Shown one piece after another: positions 48,596-57,649 of a stretch of DNA of 64,000 bases. Location: assembly GCA_000751295.2 (NCBI GenBank), contig CCMO02000001.1, forward strand, positions 5,111,838 to 5,175,837, read 5' to 3'. The notes under the pieces are model-generated. The model saw nothing but the letters and a program-made list of their open reading frames with translations. It was not told where the DNA came from and did not search any database. Both the position numbers and the translations under genes were made by a program. Position 1 is the first letter of the stretch, and each line of letters begins with the position of its first letter. The stretch comes from a bacterium YEK0313 (GTDB lineage Bacteria > Pseudomonadota > Alphaproteobacteria > Rhizobiales > Phreatobacteraceae).

Positions 48596-48705
48596 GTCAT
48601 CCTCCTCCGAAGGCGGTCTTGGGGCCGCCGCTGCCTTTACTCTAGGGGCGCGGAACGGCCGGTTTGGATACGTGAATGTCCTAGGAACGTGAAAAAGGCT
48701 GCGGT

Positions 48706-50130
48706 TCACGCCCCGAGAGGCAAGGCATAGGGGCTCTTGTCGCGCTTCAGGAAACGGCCGTCGCCCGGCCGGCCGAGCACCTTGCCCTCCTCCACCACGA
48801 CCTTGCCGCGGGCAATGGTCATGACCGGAAAGCCGGTTACGGCGAAGCCTTCCCAGGGCGTGTAGTCGGAGCCGTGATGCAGGATCTCCTGGCGCAGCGT
48901 CTCCTTGCGGTTCGCGTCCCACAGCACGATGTCGGCATCGGCGCCGACCGCGATCGTGCCCTTGCGCGGATAGAGCCCGTACATCTTGGCATGGTTGGTG
49001 GAGGTCAGGGCGACGAATTCGTTCGCCGTGATCCGGCCCTTGACGACGCCCTCCGACCACAGGATGGGCAGGCGCGTCTCGACGCCGGGAATGCCGTTGG
49101 GCACCCAGCGGAACGAGGTGCGCGCCTTGGGCGTCAGCTTGCCGCGCGGGCTGTCGTAGAAGAACGGGCAGTGGTCCGAGGAGAAGGTCTGGAACACGCC
49201 CTGCCGCAGGCCTTCCCAGATGGCCTTCTGGCTGTCGGTGTCGCGGGGCGGCGGCGAGCAGACATATTTCGCGCCGGTGATGTCCATGTTGAGGCCCTTC
49301 ATGTCATCGGCGGTCAGCGTGACATATTGCGGGCAGGTCTCGGCATAGACCTTCAGGCCGCGCTGGCGGGCCCAGCGGATCTGCTCCATCGCCTCGCGCC
49401 CGGAGACATGCACGATCATGATCGGCACGTCGGTCAGCTCGGCATGGCTGATGGCGCGGTGGGTCGCCTCGCGCTCGACGATCTCCGGCCGGGACGGTCC
49501 GTGGTAATAGGGCGCGGTCTTGCCCGCCTGCTCCAGCCGCTCGGCCAGGAACTTGATGGAATCGTAGCCCTCGGCATGGACCATCACCAGCGCCTGCTCG
49601 CGCCGGGCGACCGAAAATACCTCCAGGAGCTGGCGGTCGCTCAGCACCAGGTCGTCATAGGTCATGAATACCTTGAACGAGGTGCAGCCGTCGGCGAACA
49701 GCGCCGGCAGCTCCTGGTTCAGCACGGTCGGCGTCGGGTCCGAGACGATGAGGTGGAAGCCGTAGTCGATCAGCGCCTTGCCGTCAGCCTTGGCATGGTA
49801 TTCGCCGACGCAGGCCCTGAGCGACGTGCCCTTGATCTGCATGGCGAAGGGAATGACCGTGGTATTGCCGCCGGCGGCGGCCGAACGCGTGCCGCTTTCG
49901 AAACCATCGGCCATCGACACGTCGGGGCCGGAATCCTGGTCGAAATGGACATGGCTGTCGATGCCGCCGGGCATGACCAGGAGGCCGGAGGCATCGATCG
50001 TCTTGGCCGCCTCGGTCACGGCCTCGGCGAGCAGCGCGATGCGCCCGTCCTTGATGCCCACGTCGCAGCGGATCGTGTCCGACGCGGTGACGACGGTGCC
50101 GCCGCGGATGGCGAGATCGAGATCGAGCAT
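48706..50130 (-). CDS. Dihydropyrimidinase / D-hydantoinase
   Basis: This 474-aa enzyme belongs to the cyclic amidohydrolases. Metal ligands lie in GGIDSHVHFDQD (about 55-66), a carboxylated Lys in TSFKVFMTYDD, then MVHAEGYD, IVHVSG and SSDHCPFF. It opens dihydropyrimidine or hydantoin rings to N-carbamoyl amino acids, which the carbamoylase at 41685 could then hydrolyse. The ATG at 50130 follows CAGGGACATGCC. It lies between the Zn-ribbon protein and the second importer on the same strand. Confidence 0.9.
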   Translation of the reverse strand: MLDLDLAIRGGTVVTASDTIRCDVGIKDGRIALLAEAVTEAAKTIDASGLLVMPGGIDSHVHFDQDSGPDVSMADGFESGTRSAAAGGNTTVIPFAMQIKGTSLRACVGEYHAKADGKALIDYGFHLIVSDPTPTVLNQELPALFADGCTSFKVFMTYDDLVLSDRQLLEVFSVARREQALVMVHAEGYDSIKFLAERLEQAGKTAPYYHGPSRPEIVEREATHRAISHAELTDVPIMIVHVSGREAMEQIRWARQRGLKVYAETCPQYVTLTADDMKGLNMDITGAKYVCSPPPRDTDSQKAIWEGLRQGVFQTFSSDHCPFFYDSPRGKLTPKARTSFRWVPNGIPGVETRLPILWSEGVVKGRITANEFVALTSTNHAKMYGLYPRKGTIAVGADADIVLWDANRKETLRQEILHHGSDYTPWEGFAVTGFPVMTIARGKVVVEEGKVLGRPGDGRFLKRDKSPYALPLGA

Positions 50131-50197
50131 GGCATGTCCCTGTCGTTGCCAACGCGGTCGCTTCCAACCCACTTGGCACCCCATTTCCCGGGGCGCG

Positions 50198-50509
50198 TCA
50201 AGCGCGGAAGAGCGTCGCCACGCCGTTCTCGACCACAACCGTCACGGTTTCGCCGATCCGGACGTCGACCGGCGCCCGGGCCATGATCCGCGGCCCCTCC
50301 TCCAGGGTGACGAGCGCGATGCCATAGCCGCCGGCAACCGCCAGATCGGGCGTCGGCGCCCGGTGCACCACGGTGGCGGACCAGACGGTGCCGCGGCCAC
50401 TCGCCGCAAGAGCGGCGACATCGGTGGAAGCACAGGCCGGGCACATGGCCCGTGGGAACTGCCAGGCGTGGCCGCAGCTTCTGCAGGACGACAGCGCGAA
50501 CCCCGTCAT
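50198..50509 (-). CDS. Zn-ribbon/OB-fold (DUF35) acyl-CoA-binding partner protein
   Basis: This 103-aa protein has an N-terminal zinc ribbon (CRSCGH at about 9-14 and CPACAS at about 23-28) and an OB-fold (GTVWSATVVHRAPTPDL). Such proteins pair with SCP2-type thiolases. Its ATG overlaps the thiolase stop by 4 bp (ATGA at 50506), so they form a coupled pair, probably a two-subunit enzyme. Confidence 0.88.
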   Translation of the reverse strand: MTGFALSSCRSCGHAWQFPRAMCPACASTDVAALAASGRGTVWSATVVHRAPTPDLAVAGGYGIALVTLEEGPRIMARAPVDVRIGETVTVVVENGVATLFRA

Positions 50510-51642
50510 GCCATGCGCTCCAGAACCAGGCCGACATGGCTCGACAGCGTGCCGCCATCGGCATGGCAATAGGCGATCGGAACGTCGGCCGCCTGCCGGT
50601 CCCCCGCCTCCCCGCGCATCTGGACGACGACCTCGGCGACATGGGCCATGAAGCCGGCGACGCCGGAATGGCCGAACGACAGGAGCCCGCCGTGCAGGTT
50701 GAGCGGCAGGGCGCCGTCACGGCCGAAACGGCCCTCGCGGGCCGCCCGCCCTGCCCCGCCCGGCGGTGCGAAGCCGAAGGCTTCCAGGAACAGGGCGAGG
50801 GTCGGGGTGAAACTGTCGTAGATGCCGGCGAGGCGGATATCGGCGGGCTTGCGGCCGGCCGCCCCGAAGGCGGCCGCGGCGGCGGTCCTGGCGCCGAGCG
50901 CGATATCGTCGGGCATTTCGGAAATGTGCTGATGGGTGTGGGCCTCGCCCCAGCCGGCGATCCTGATCGGCGCCTTGGCCAAGGGCTCGGCCGAGACGAT
51001 GAGCGCCGCGCCGCCATCGCTGATCGGGCAGCAGTCGAGCAGCTTGAGCGGCGTTGCGACCGGCTTCGAGGCCATGACGTCGGCAATGCTGATCGGCGCC
51101 GTGAGCTGCGCCTTGGGATGCTGTGCCGCGTGCCGGCGCATCAGCACGGCGAGCTCGGCGAGATCGGCTTCGCTCGCGCCGGTCTCATGGAGGTAACGCG
51201 CCGCGATCAGGGCATAATAGGCCGGCACGGAGGCGCCGAGCGGCACCTCGCACTCCGGATGGCCGACGGTTGCGAGCGTCCGGATCGCATCGTCGCGGCT
51301 CTGGCCGGTCAGGCGGTTCTCGCCGCCGACCACCAGCACGTGGCGGCAGGCGCCCGCCGCGATCAGGTGGCGGGCCAGCACCAGCGCCATGGCGCCGGTC
51401 GCCCCGCCGCAATGGGCCTGATGGGCGTGGCGCGGCTTCAGCCCGAGGCGCTCGCAGATCACCGTGCCCAGCATCAGGTGCGGATGGGTCGTCGCATAGC
51501 CGCAGATCAGGCCGTCCACGACATCGCGCGGCAGCCCGCTATCCGCGAGCGCGGCGATGACCGCCTGCTCGATGAGATCGAGCGGCTGAAGCCCGGGATG
51601 CTTGCCGAAAGCGGTGAGCCCGACGCCGGTGAGATAAGCCAT
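50506..51642 (-). CDS. SCP2-type thiolase family protein
   Basis: This 378-aa protein has the thiolase fold, with the Cys region HQAHCGGATGAMAL and a C-terminal HGGLLSFGHSGVAGF with conserved His. It would cleave or form a beta-ketoacyl-CoA with its Zn-ribbon partner. The ATG at 51642 abuts the stop of the acyl-CoA synthetase gene, and the stop overlaps the partner's start. The substrate is unknown. Confidence 0.87.
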   Translation of the reverse strand: MAYLTGVGLTAFGKHPGLQPLDLIEQAVIAALADSGLPRDVVDGLICGYATTHPHLMLGTVICERLGLKPRHAHQAHCGGATGAMALVLARHLIAAGACRHVLVVGGENRLTGQSRDDAIRTLATVGHPECEVPLGASVPAYYALIAARYLHETGASEADLAELAVLMRRHAAQHPKAQLTAPISIADVMASKPVATPLKLLDCCPISDGGAALIVSAEPLAKAPIRIAGWGEAHTHQHISEMPDDIALGARTAAAAAFGAAGRKPADIRLAGIYDSFTPTLALFLEAFGFAPPGGAGRAAREGRFGRDGALPLNLHGGLLSFGHSGVAGFMAHVAEVVVQMRGEAGDRQAADVPIAYCHADGGTLSSHVGLVLERMA

Positions 51643-53739
51643 TCAGCCGTCTTTCCGCGTGATCAGCGCGTCCAGCATGACGGCATCGCCGGCCCGTACC
51701 AGCAGCGGATTGATCTCGATCGTGTCGAAGCTGCCGGCATTGGCCGCCGCGACGCGCGACAGCGCCGCGATCGCCCGGGCCGCGGCGGCAACGTCCACCG
51801 CAGGCCGGTTACGCAGGCCGGCGAGCAGGGCGCGGCCCTTCAGCGCGTCGATCATCGCGCGCGCCCCGGCCTCGTCCACCGGGGCCGCGCGGAAGACGAC
51901 GTCACGCATCACCTCGACGAAGACGCCGCCGGCGCCGACCATGACCACCGGGCCGAACACGGGATCGGTCCGCGCCGCGACGATCAGCTCGACCCCGTCG
52001 CCCGCCATCGGTCCGACCAGGATGCCGTCGATCCGGGCGTCCGGCGCCGCCGCAGCGACCGCCGCCAGCATGGCCCGCGACCGCGCGGCGACGTCGTCCG
52101 GCGCAATGCCGAGGGCGACACCGCCGGCATCGGACTTGTGGGCTATATCGGCCGAGACGATCTTCAGCGCCACCGGCCGGCCGAGGCGCGCGGCGATCGC
52201 CGCCGCTGCGTCCGGCGTCGCCGCCACCTCTTCGGGCAGGGCTTGCAGCCCCGCCTTCACGAGGAAGGCCTTGGCCGCGGCCTCGGTGGTCTCGGTCCCG
52301 GTCAGGCGCGGCATATCGTCGAGGCCGACCGCCGGCGCCGCCGGCTCCCGCAGCATCCGCCCGATGGCGGCGAGCGCGGCGAGCGTCGCGATCACCCGGC
52401 TCGGGTCCTCGTTCAGGATGAACCCCTTGGCGCGATAGGCGGCGAGCACGTGGTCCGGCCCGGACGCGGCGAGCGCCATCACCCGGTCCTCGTAGCCGCG
52501 CATGGCCTCGCCGAGCACGGCCTGCAGCCGTTCGCCGGTCGCTGGCGATGCGACCCAGGTCATGACGAAGCCGGCGACCGCATCGACCCCGCCATCCTCC
52601 AGGATGGCGCGCAGGGCATGGCCGACGAGGTTGAGATCGTTGACCGCCTGGGCGGTGAAGTCGACCGGATTGGTGAAGGAGCCGAGCGGATTGTCCGCCT
52701 TCAGCCGCGCCTGCGTCGCCGCCGGCAGTGGTGGCAGCACGAGGCCGCGATCGGCCGCATCGTCGGTCATCAGCACGCCGGCGCCGCCGGAAATGGTCAG
52801 GATGCCCAGCCTGTTGCCGGCCAGCGGCCCGCGCCGGGCGAGCGCCTCGGTGACGTCGACCATTTCTTCGGTCGTATGGGTGCGAAAGCCGCCGGCCTGG
52901 CGCACCAGCGCGTCGAACACCTTGTCGTCGCCGGCGAGCGAGGCGGTGTGCGACATCGCCGCCGCCGCGCCGCCCTCGGACCGGCCGACCTTGATCAGCA
53001 CCACCGGCTTGGCCGCCGCCCGGGCCATGCCGAGCGCAGCGAGGAAGGCCGGACCGTCCTTGACGCCCTCGACATAGGCGGCGATCACCTTGACGCCGTC
53101 ATCCGCCGCCATGTGGGCGATGGCATCGGCCACCGTGATGTCGGCCTCGTTGCCGGTGGCGAGCCAGCGCGCCGCGTCGAGCCCGCGCTTGCGCAGCAGC
53201 ACATAGATATAGCTCGCATAGGCGCCCGACTGGCCGACGATGCCGATCGGCGCGGGTGCTGCCCTCTCGCCCTCGAGGAACGAGCCGAAGGTCGCGGCAT
53301 GGCCGGTCGCGGCATTGTAGACGCCGAGGCAGTTCGGGCCGAGCAGGCGCATGCCATGCGCCCGGGCCGTTTCGACGAGCTCCTGCTGGCGCCGGAGGCC
53401 CTCCGGCCCCGCCTCGGCATAGTTCGCCGTGAAGATCACCGCGCCCCGCGCGCCCTTGGCCGCAGCCGCGCCGAGCGCCGGCAGGGCGAGGTCGGGCGGC
53501 ACGGCCACCACCACGCAATCGAGGCCGTCGGGCACGTCGGCGAGCGAGGCATAGGCCTTCAGGCCCTGGATTTCCGCCCGGTTCGGGTTGATCGGATAGA
53601 GCCCGCCGGCAAAGCCGCCGAGCTTGTAGTAGCGGATCGGCCGCCCGCCGATGCGGACCGGGTCGGCCGAGGCGCCGACGATCGCGACGGAGCGCGGCGC
53701 GAGGATCGCGTCGATCCCGCCAATCCGCGGCGCGGTCAT
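51643..53739 (-). CDS. Acetate-CoA ligase (ADP-forming)-type acyl-CoA synthetase
   Basis: This 698-aa protein is a single-chain ADP-forming acyl-CoA synthetase. An N-terminal CoA-binding Rossmann domain (SVAIVGASADPVRIGGRPI, about 17-35) is followed by succinyl-CoA-ligase-like domains, with the phospho-His loop near MSHTASLAGDDKVF. An ATP-grasp domain follows (VALKIVSADIAHKSDAGGV). It activates a carboxylic acid to its CoA ester with ATP. Its start overlaps the alcohol dehydrogenase stop by 4 bp, so both act in one pathway. Confidence 0.9.
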   Translation of the reverse strand: MTAPRIGGIDAILAPRSVAIVGASADPVRIGGRPIRYYKLGGFAGGLYPINPNRAEIQGLKAYASLADVPDGLDCVVVAVPPDLALPALGAAAAKGARGAVIFTANYAEAGPEGLRRQQELVETARAHGMRLLGPNCLGVYNAATGHAATFGSFLEGERAAPAPIGIVGQSGAYASYIYVLLRKRGLDAARWLATGNEADITVADAIAHMAADDGVKVIAAYVEGVKDGPAFLAALGMARAAAKPVVLIKVGRSEGGAAAAMSHTASLAGDDKVFDALVRQAGGFRTHTTEEMVDVTEALARRGPLAGNRLGILTISGGAGVLMTDDAADRGLVLPPLPAATQARLKADNPLGSFTNPVDFTAQAVNDLNLVGHALRAILEDGGVDAVAGFVMTWVASPATGERLQAVLGEAMRGYEDRVMALAASGPDHVLAAYRAKGFILNEDPSRVIATLAALAAIGRMLREPAAPAVGLDDMPRLTGTETTEAAAKAFLVKAGLQALPEEVAATPDAAAAIAARLGRPVALKIVSADIAHKSDAGGVALGIAPDDVAARSRAMLAAVAAAAPDARIDGILVGPMAGDGVELIVAARTDPVFGPVVMVGAGGVFVEVMRDVVFRAAPVDEAGARAMIDALKGRALLAGLRNRPAVDVAAAARAIAALSRVAAANAGSFDTIEINPLLVRAGDAVMLDALITRKDG

Positions 53740-54827
53740 CCCGCCGCTTCCGCCTCGAGCACCACGCGCCCGGCGACGCGGCCGGCGGCAAGGTCCTCGA
53801 GCGCGGCATTGACCGCCGTCATCGGCCGCCGCTCGATGGTGACCGGCGGCAGGTTGACCTTGCGGGCCAGCGCCACGAACTCCTTGAGGTCGTTGAGCGA
53901 GCCGACATAGGAGCCGCGGATGGTCACGGCCCGCATCGGCAGATAGGGCAAGGGATAGCGCAGCTCGCCGCCGAACAGGCCGACCACCACATAGGTGCCG
54001 CCCTTGCGCACGCCGTTGATGCCAAGCGACGACGTCTGCTCGCTGCCGACGAAGTCGAGCGCCGCGGCCAGGCTCCCCTTGCCGAAGGCGGCGAGCTGCT
54101 TGGCGGCATCGGGCGCATTCGGATCGAGGCTCGCGGCGGCGCCGATCTTTTCCGCGATCGCCCGCTTTTCCGGTGCCGGGTCGACCGCGATCACCGGTCC
54201 GACCCCGAGCGCCTTCAGAAGATGCAGCGCGGTCTGGCCGAGGCCGCCGCAGCCGAACACCGCCACCCGTTCGCCTTCGCGATGCGGCAGGATCTTCTTC
54301 ACCGCGCTGTGCACGGTGACCCCGGAACAGGCATAGGTCGCCGCGACCGCCGGATCGAGGTCGCCGACATCGACGAGGAAACGGGCGTCCGAGACCAGCA
54401 CGTGATCGGCGAAGCCGCCGCGCGCCTGCACGCCGAGAAAGCGCGGCGCGGCGCACAGATTTTCATCGCCCGACCGGCACAGCGCGCAGGTACCGCAGCC
54501 GATCCAGGTGTGGATCAGCCGGCGCATGCCCGGCCGGACCTCGGTCACCTCGGGGCCGACCGCCTCCACCGTGCCGAAGATCTCGTGGCCGAGCGTCAGC
54601 GGCGGGTTGATGCCGCGCTGGGTGAGATCGAGCGTCTTGCCGGCGCCGAGATTGTAGATGCCCTCGCGGATATGCAGGTCCGAATGGCAGACGCCGCAAT
54701 GGCTGACCCGCATCAGCACCTCGCGTCCTTGCGGCTCGGGCAGCGGCTCGGTTTCTGGGACGAGCGCCTCGCAAATGGCATTGAGGCGCCAGGAGCGGGT
54801 GGTGCGGGCTGCGGCGAAGGACGTCAT
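53736..54827 (-). CDS. Zinc-dependent alcohol dehydrogenase
   Basis: This 363-aa medium-chain dehydrogenase has catalytic zinc residues in HCGVCHSD and LGHEIFGTVE, a structural zinc cluster of four Cys (GCGTCALCRSGDENLC), and the nucleotide loop VFGCGGLGQTAL (about 191-202). It probably oxidises an alcohol with NAD+. The ATG at 54827 follows CAGAGGAAACGCC. It is first in the run with the acyl-CoA synthetase and thiolase, but no aldehyde dehydrogenase is present. Confidence 0.9.
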   Translation of the reverse strand: MTSFAAARTTRSWRLNAICEALVPETEPLPEPQGREVLMRVSHCGVCHSDLHIREGIYNLGAGKTLDLTQRGINPPLTLGHEIFGTVEAVGPEVTEVRPGMRRLIHTWIGCGTCALCRSGDENLCAAPRFLGVQARGGFADHVLVSDARFLVDVGDLDPAVAATYACSGVTVHSAVKKILPHREGERVAVFGCGGLGQTALHLLKALGVGPVIAVDPAPEKRAIAEKIGAAASLDPNAPDAAKQLAAFGKGSLAAALDFVGSEQTSSLGINGVRKGGTYVVVGLFGGELRYPLPYLPMRAVTIRGSYVGSLNDLKEFVALARKVNLPPVTIERRPMTAVNAALEDLAAGRVAGRVVLEAEAAG

Positions 54828-54974
54828 GGCGTTTCCTCTGGGATGCTGGACATGGTCGCTTGCCCCGGTTGGCCCCGGATGTTGCCGAAAACGCTACCAT
54901 GTGGACGCAGGCTGTAAACGCGCCGAACGACAGACCCTCCCTGCACAGGCGGGAGGACCGTCGGTGGCGGGCGC

Positions 54975-55865
54975 TCAGCTGCCGAAGGCGATGAGATGAT
55001 CGAGCAATTCGCGCGCCGGCGCCGGCAGACCACCACGCGCATGGACGCACAGCTTCAGCTGCCGCGCGGCCCAGCCATCGGTCAGCCTGACGATCTGGAT
55101 CGGCATCGTGCGCCGGCAGCGCAGCGCCGCCGCCTCGGGCACGATGGCAAGGCCGACATCCTCGGCCACCATCCGGCAGATGCCCTCGAACGTGCGCATG
55201 CGGATGCGGAAGGCAAGCGCCCGGCCGGCGCGGGCGGCATGTTCGCCGATATGATCCTGCAGCGCACTGCCGCCGCTCAGGCCGACAAAGGCATGGCCGA
55301 GCACCGCGTGAAAGGCGATGCGCGCCTCCCCGGCGAGCGGATGGCCCTTAGCCGTCACCAGCACCAGCCGGTCGACCGCGAAGGGGAAGAGTTCGAGCGG
55401 CCCGGGATCGACCGCATCCGAGATGATGCCGATCTCGGCGAGCCCGCCGGCCACCGCCTTGACGATCTCGGTGCTCTGCCGCTCCTTCAGGTCGATGTCG
55501 ACATGCGGCCGGCGTTTCAGGAACGGCGCGAGCGCCGCCGGCAGGAATTCGGTCATGGCGGCGGTGTTGGCGGCGAGATGAACCTCCGCTTTCAAGCCCT
55601 TCGCATAGTCGCCGAGCTCGCCGCGCAGTTCCTCCATCTGGCGCAGCACGATGCGGGCGTGATGCGCCAGAGCATCGCCTGCGGGCGTCGGGGTGACGCC
55701 GCGCCGGCCCCGGACGAGCAGCGGAATGCCGATCGTCTCCTCCATGCCGCGCAGCCGGGCACTCGCCGAGGGCAGCGCCATATGGGCCCGCGCCGCGCCG
55801 AGCGTGATGCTGCCGGCCTCGACGACCAGCGAGAACAGGCGGAGATCGGTGAGGTCGAAGCGCAT
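54975..55865 (-). CDS. LysR family transcriptional regulator
   Basis: This 296-aa regulator has an N-terminal winged helix (about 5-62; DLRLFSLVVEAGSITLGAAR) and a periplasmic-binding-like effector domain. It is divergent from the TauE/SafE permease at 55964, the classic arrangement for a LysR regulator and its target, and lies head to tail upstream of the alcohol dehydrogenase run. Which of the two it controls is not visible. Confidence 0.92.
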   Translation of the reverse strand: MRFDLTDLRLFSLVVEAGSITLGAARAHMALPSASARLRGMEETIGIPLLVRGRRGVTPTPAGDALAHHARIVLRQMEELRGELGDYAKGLKAEVHLAANTAAMTEFLPAALAPFLKRRPHVDIDLKERQSTEIVKAVAGGLAEIGIISDAVDPGPLELFPFAVDRLVLVTAKGHPLAGEARIAFHAVLGHAFVGLSGGSALQDHIGEHAARAGRALAFRIRMRTFEGICRMVAEDVGLAIVPEAAALRCRRTMPIQIVRLTDGWAARQLKLCVHARGGLPAPARELLDHLIAFGS

Positions 55866-55963
55866 GGGCGCGAGGCTATCACCGGTCCAGCCTTCGGCCC
55901 AGCCTAAGGCTGGCTGCCGATCTTCCGCATTGTCGCGGGACGCGGTTCCGGCTCAATGGCGGC

Positions 55964-56713
55964 ATGATCGACATGTCCGCACCCCAGATCCTCATCGTCG
56001 CCGCCACCTTCCTGCTGGCCGGCCTCGTCAAGGGCGTCACCGGCATGGGCCTGCCGACGGTCGCCATGGCGCTGCTGGCGACCATCATGTCGCCGGTCGC
56101 CGCCGCCGCGCTGCTGATCGTGCCGTCCTTCGTCACCAATGTCTGGCAGCTCGCGGCCGGCCCGAGCTTCTCGGCCCTCGCCCGACGGCTCTGGCCGATG
56201 ATGGCGGGGATCGTTCTGGGCACGGTCGCCGGCTCCTGGCTGCTCACCCACGGCAGCGGCGGCTGGACCAGCGTCGCGCTTGGCCTGGCGCTCGTCGTCT
56301 ATGCGGCCTTGAGCCTCGCGGCCTGGCAGCTTTCCGTTCCGGCGCGGCTCGAGCCCCGGCTCGGCCCGCTCGTCGGCATCACGACCGGTGCTGTCACCGG
56401 CGGCACCGGCGTCTTCGTCATTCCGGCAGTGCCGTACCTGCAGGCACTCGGCCTCGACAAGGAGGACCTGGTCCAGGCCCTCGGCCTCTCCTTCACCGTC
56501 TCCACCGTCGCGCTCGCCATCGGCCTTGCCGGCGGCGGTGCCTTTGCCACCGGCACTCTCGCCGCCTCGCTGCTCGCGGTCGTCCCCGCGCTCGCAGGCA
56601 TGGGGCTCGGGCAATGGGTGCGCCGACGCGTCAGCGCCGCCACCTTCCGCCGCTGGTTCCTGATCGTGCTCCTGCTGCTCGGGCTGCAGCTCGCGCTGCG
56701 GCCCATGCTCTGA
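55964..56713 (+). CDS. TauE/SafE family permease, second copy
   Basis: This 249-aa membrane protein has about eight helices and the two TauE/SafE repeats (LAGLVKGVTGMGLPT at about 19-33 and TGAVTGGTGVFVIPA at about 141-155). It exports or imports an organic or sulfur anion of unknown identity. The ATG at 55964 has a nearby alternative at 55973. It is likely controlled by the divergent LysR gene and precedes the phosphonoacetaldehyde hydrolase gene by 96 bp. Confidence 0.87.
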   Translation: MIDMSAPQILIVAATFLLAGLVKGVTGMGLPTVAMALLATIMSPVAAAALLIVPSFVTNVWQLAAGPSFSALARRLWPMMAGIVLGTVAGSWLLTHGSGGWTSVALGLALVVYAALSLAAWQLSVPARLEPRLGPLVGITTGAVTGGTGVFVIPAVPYLQALGLDKEDLVQALGLSFTVSTVALAIGLAGGGAFATGTLAASLLAVVPALAGMGLGQWVRRRVSAATFRRWFLIVLLLLGLQLALRPML

Positions 56714-56809
56714 CATCGGCACGACGCAAACCGCCTCTTCCATGCGCCGACTGGACAGCGGAGCAAGACTCACTAGGCTCCGCGGGTCCCGCATGCAGGG
56801 GAGCGCGGA

Positions 56810-57610
56810 ATGCCGCTGAAAGCCGTGATCTTCGATTGGGCCGGAACCATGATCGATTTCGGCTCCCGGGCCCCCATGGGGGTGTTCGTCGAAGCCTTCC
56901 GGCATTTCGGCGTGCCGCTCACCGTCGCCGAGGCGCGCGGGCCGATGGGCAAGCCGAAGCGCGACCATATTGCCGACCTGATGGCGCTGCCGACCGTCGC
57001 GGCTGCCTGGATCAAGGCCCACGGCCATGCTCCACGCGAGGCCGATATCGATGCCGTCTACGACGTCTTCGTGCCGATGAACGTCAAGGTCGCCGCCGAT
57101 TTCGCCGAGCTCATCCCCGGCGCGGCCACCGTCGCAGCGGCGTTGCGCGCCCGGGGCCTGAAGATCGGCTCGACCACCGGCTATACCCGCGAGATCATGG
57201 CGCCGATCCTGCCGCTGGCGGCGGCCCAGGGCTATGCGCCTGACAATCTCGTCTGCGCCGGCGACCTCGCCGAGGGCCGGCCGAGCCCGCTCATGATGTA
57301 TCGCTGCTTCGCCGATCTCGGCGTCTATCCGCCGGCGACCGTGGTCAAGGTCGACGACACCGTGCCGGGCATCGAGGAAGGCCTTGCCGCCGGCACCTGG
57401 ACGGTCGGCATCGCCGCGTCGGGCAACGAAACGGGCCTGTCGCTCGCTGAATGGACCGCACTCGGCGCCAGGGAGCGCGACCGCATCCTTGCACCCGCCC
57501 GCGAGAAGCTGGAGGCGGCGGGCGCCCATGTGGTGATCGACACGGTCGCCAATCTGATGCCGGTCATCGAAAGCATCGACCGGCTGATGGCCGAAGGCGA
57601 GATGCCCTGA
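56810..57610 (+). CDS. phnX: Phosphonoacetaldehyde hydrolase (phosphonatase)
   Basis: This 266-aa HAD enzyme cleaves phosphonoacetaldehyde to acetaldehyde and phosphate. The nucleophile is Asp9 in IFDWAGTMID with the PhnX-specific Ala. The Schiff-base lysine corresponds to Lys50 in PMGKPKRDHI. The acidic pair is in VVKVDDTVPGIEEG. No phnW aminotransferase is visible in the window. The ATG at 56810 follows CAGGGGAGCGCGGA. It may form a unit with the upstream TauE/SafE permease. Confidence 0.9.
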   Translation: MPLKAVIFDWAGTMIDFGSRAPMGVFVEAFRHFGVPLTVAEARGPMGKPKRDHIADLMALPTVAAAWIKAHGHAPREADIDAVYDVFVPMNVKVAADFAELIPGAATVAAALRARGLKIGSTTGYTREIMAPILPLAAAQGYAPDNLVCAGDLAEGRPSPLMMYRCFADLGVYPPATVVKVDDTVPGIEEGLAAGTWTVGIAASGNETGLSLAEWTALGARERDRILAPAREKLEAAGAHVVIDTVANLMPVIESIDRLMAEGEMP

Positions 57611-57649
57611 GCAATAAGCAGGTTTGAGGAGCCCTGCGGCAGGGACTGC

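Noticed and set aside
50452..53910. 1152-codon plus-strand frame opposite the thiolase and acyl-CoA synthetase genes
   Set aside because: The minus-strand proteins have full catalytic motifs and 4-bp coupled junctions; the plus frame has His/Arg/Gly-rich low-complexity sequence without motifs.
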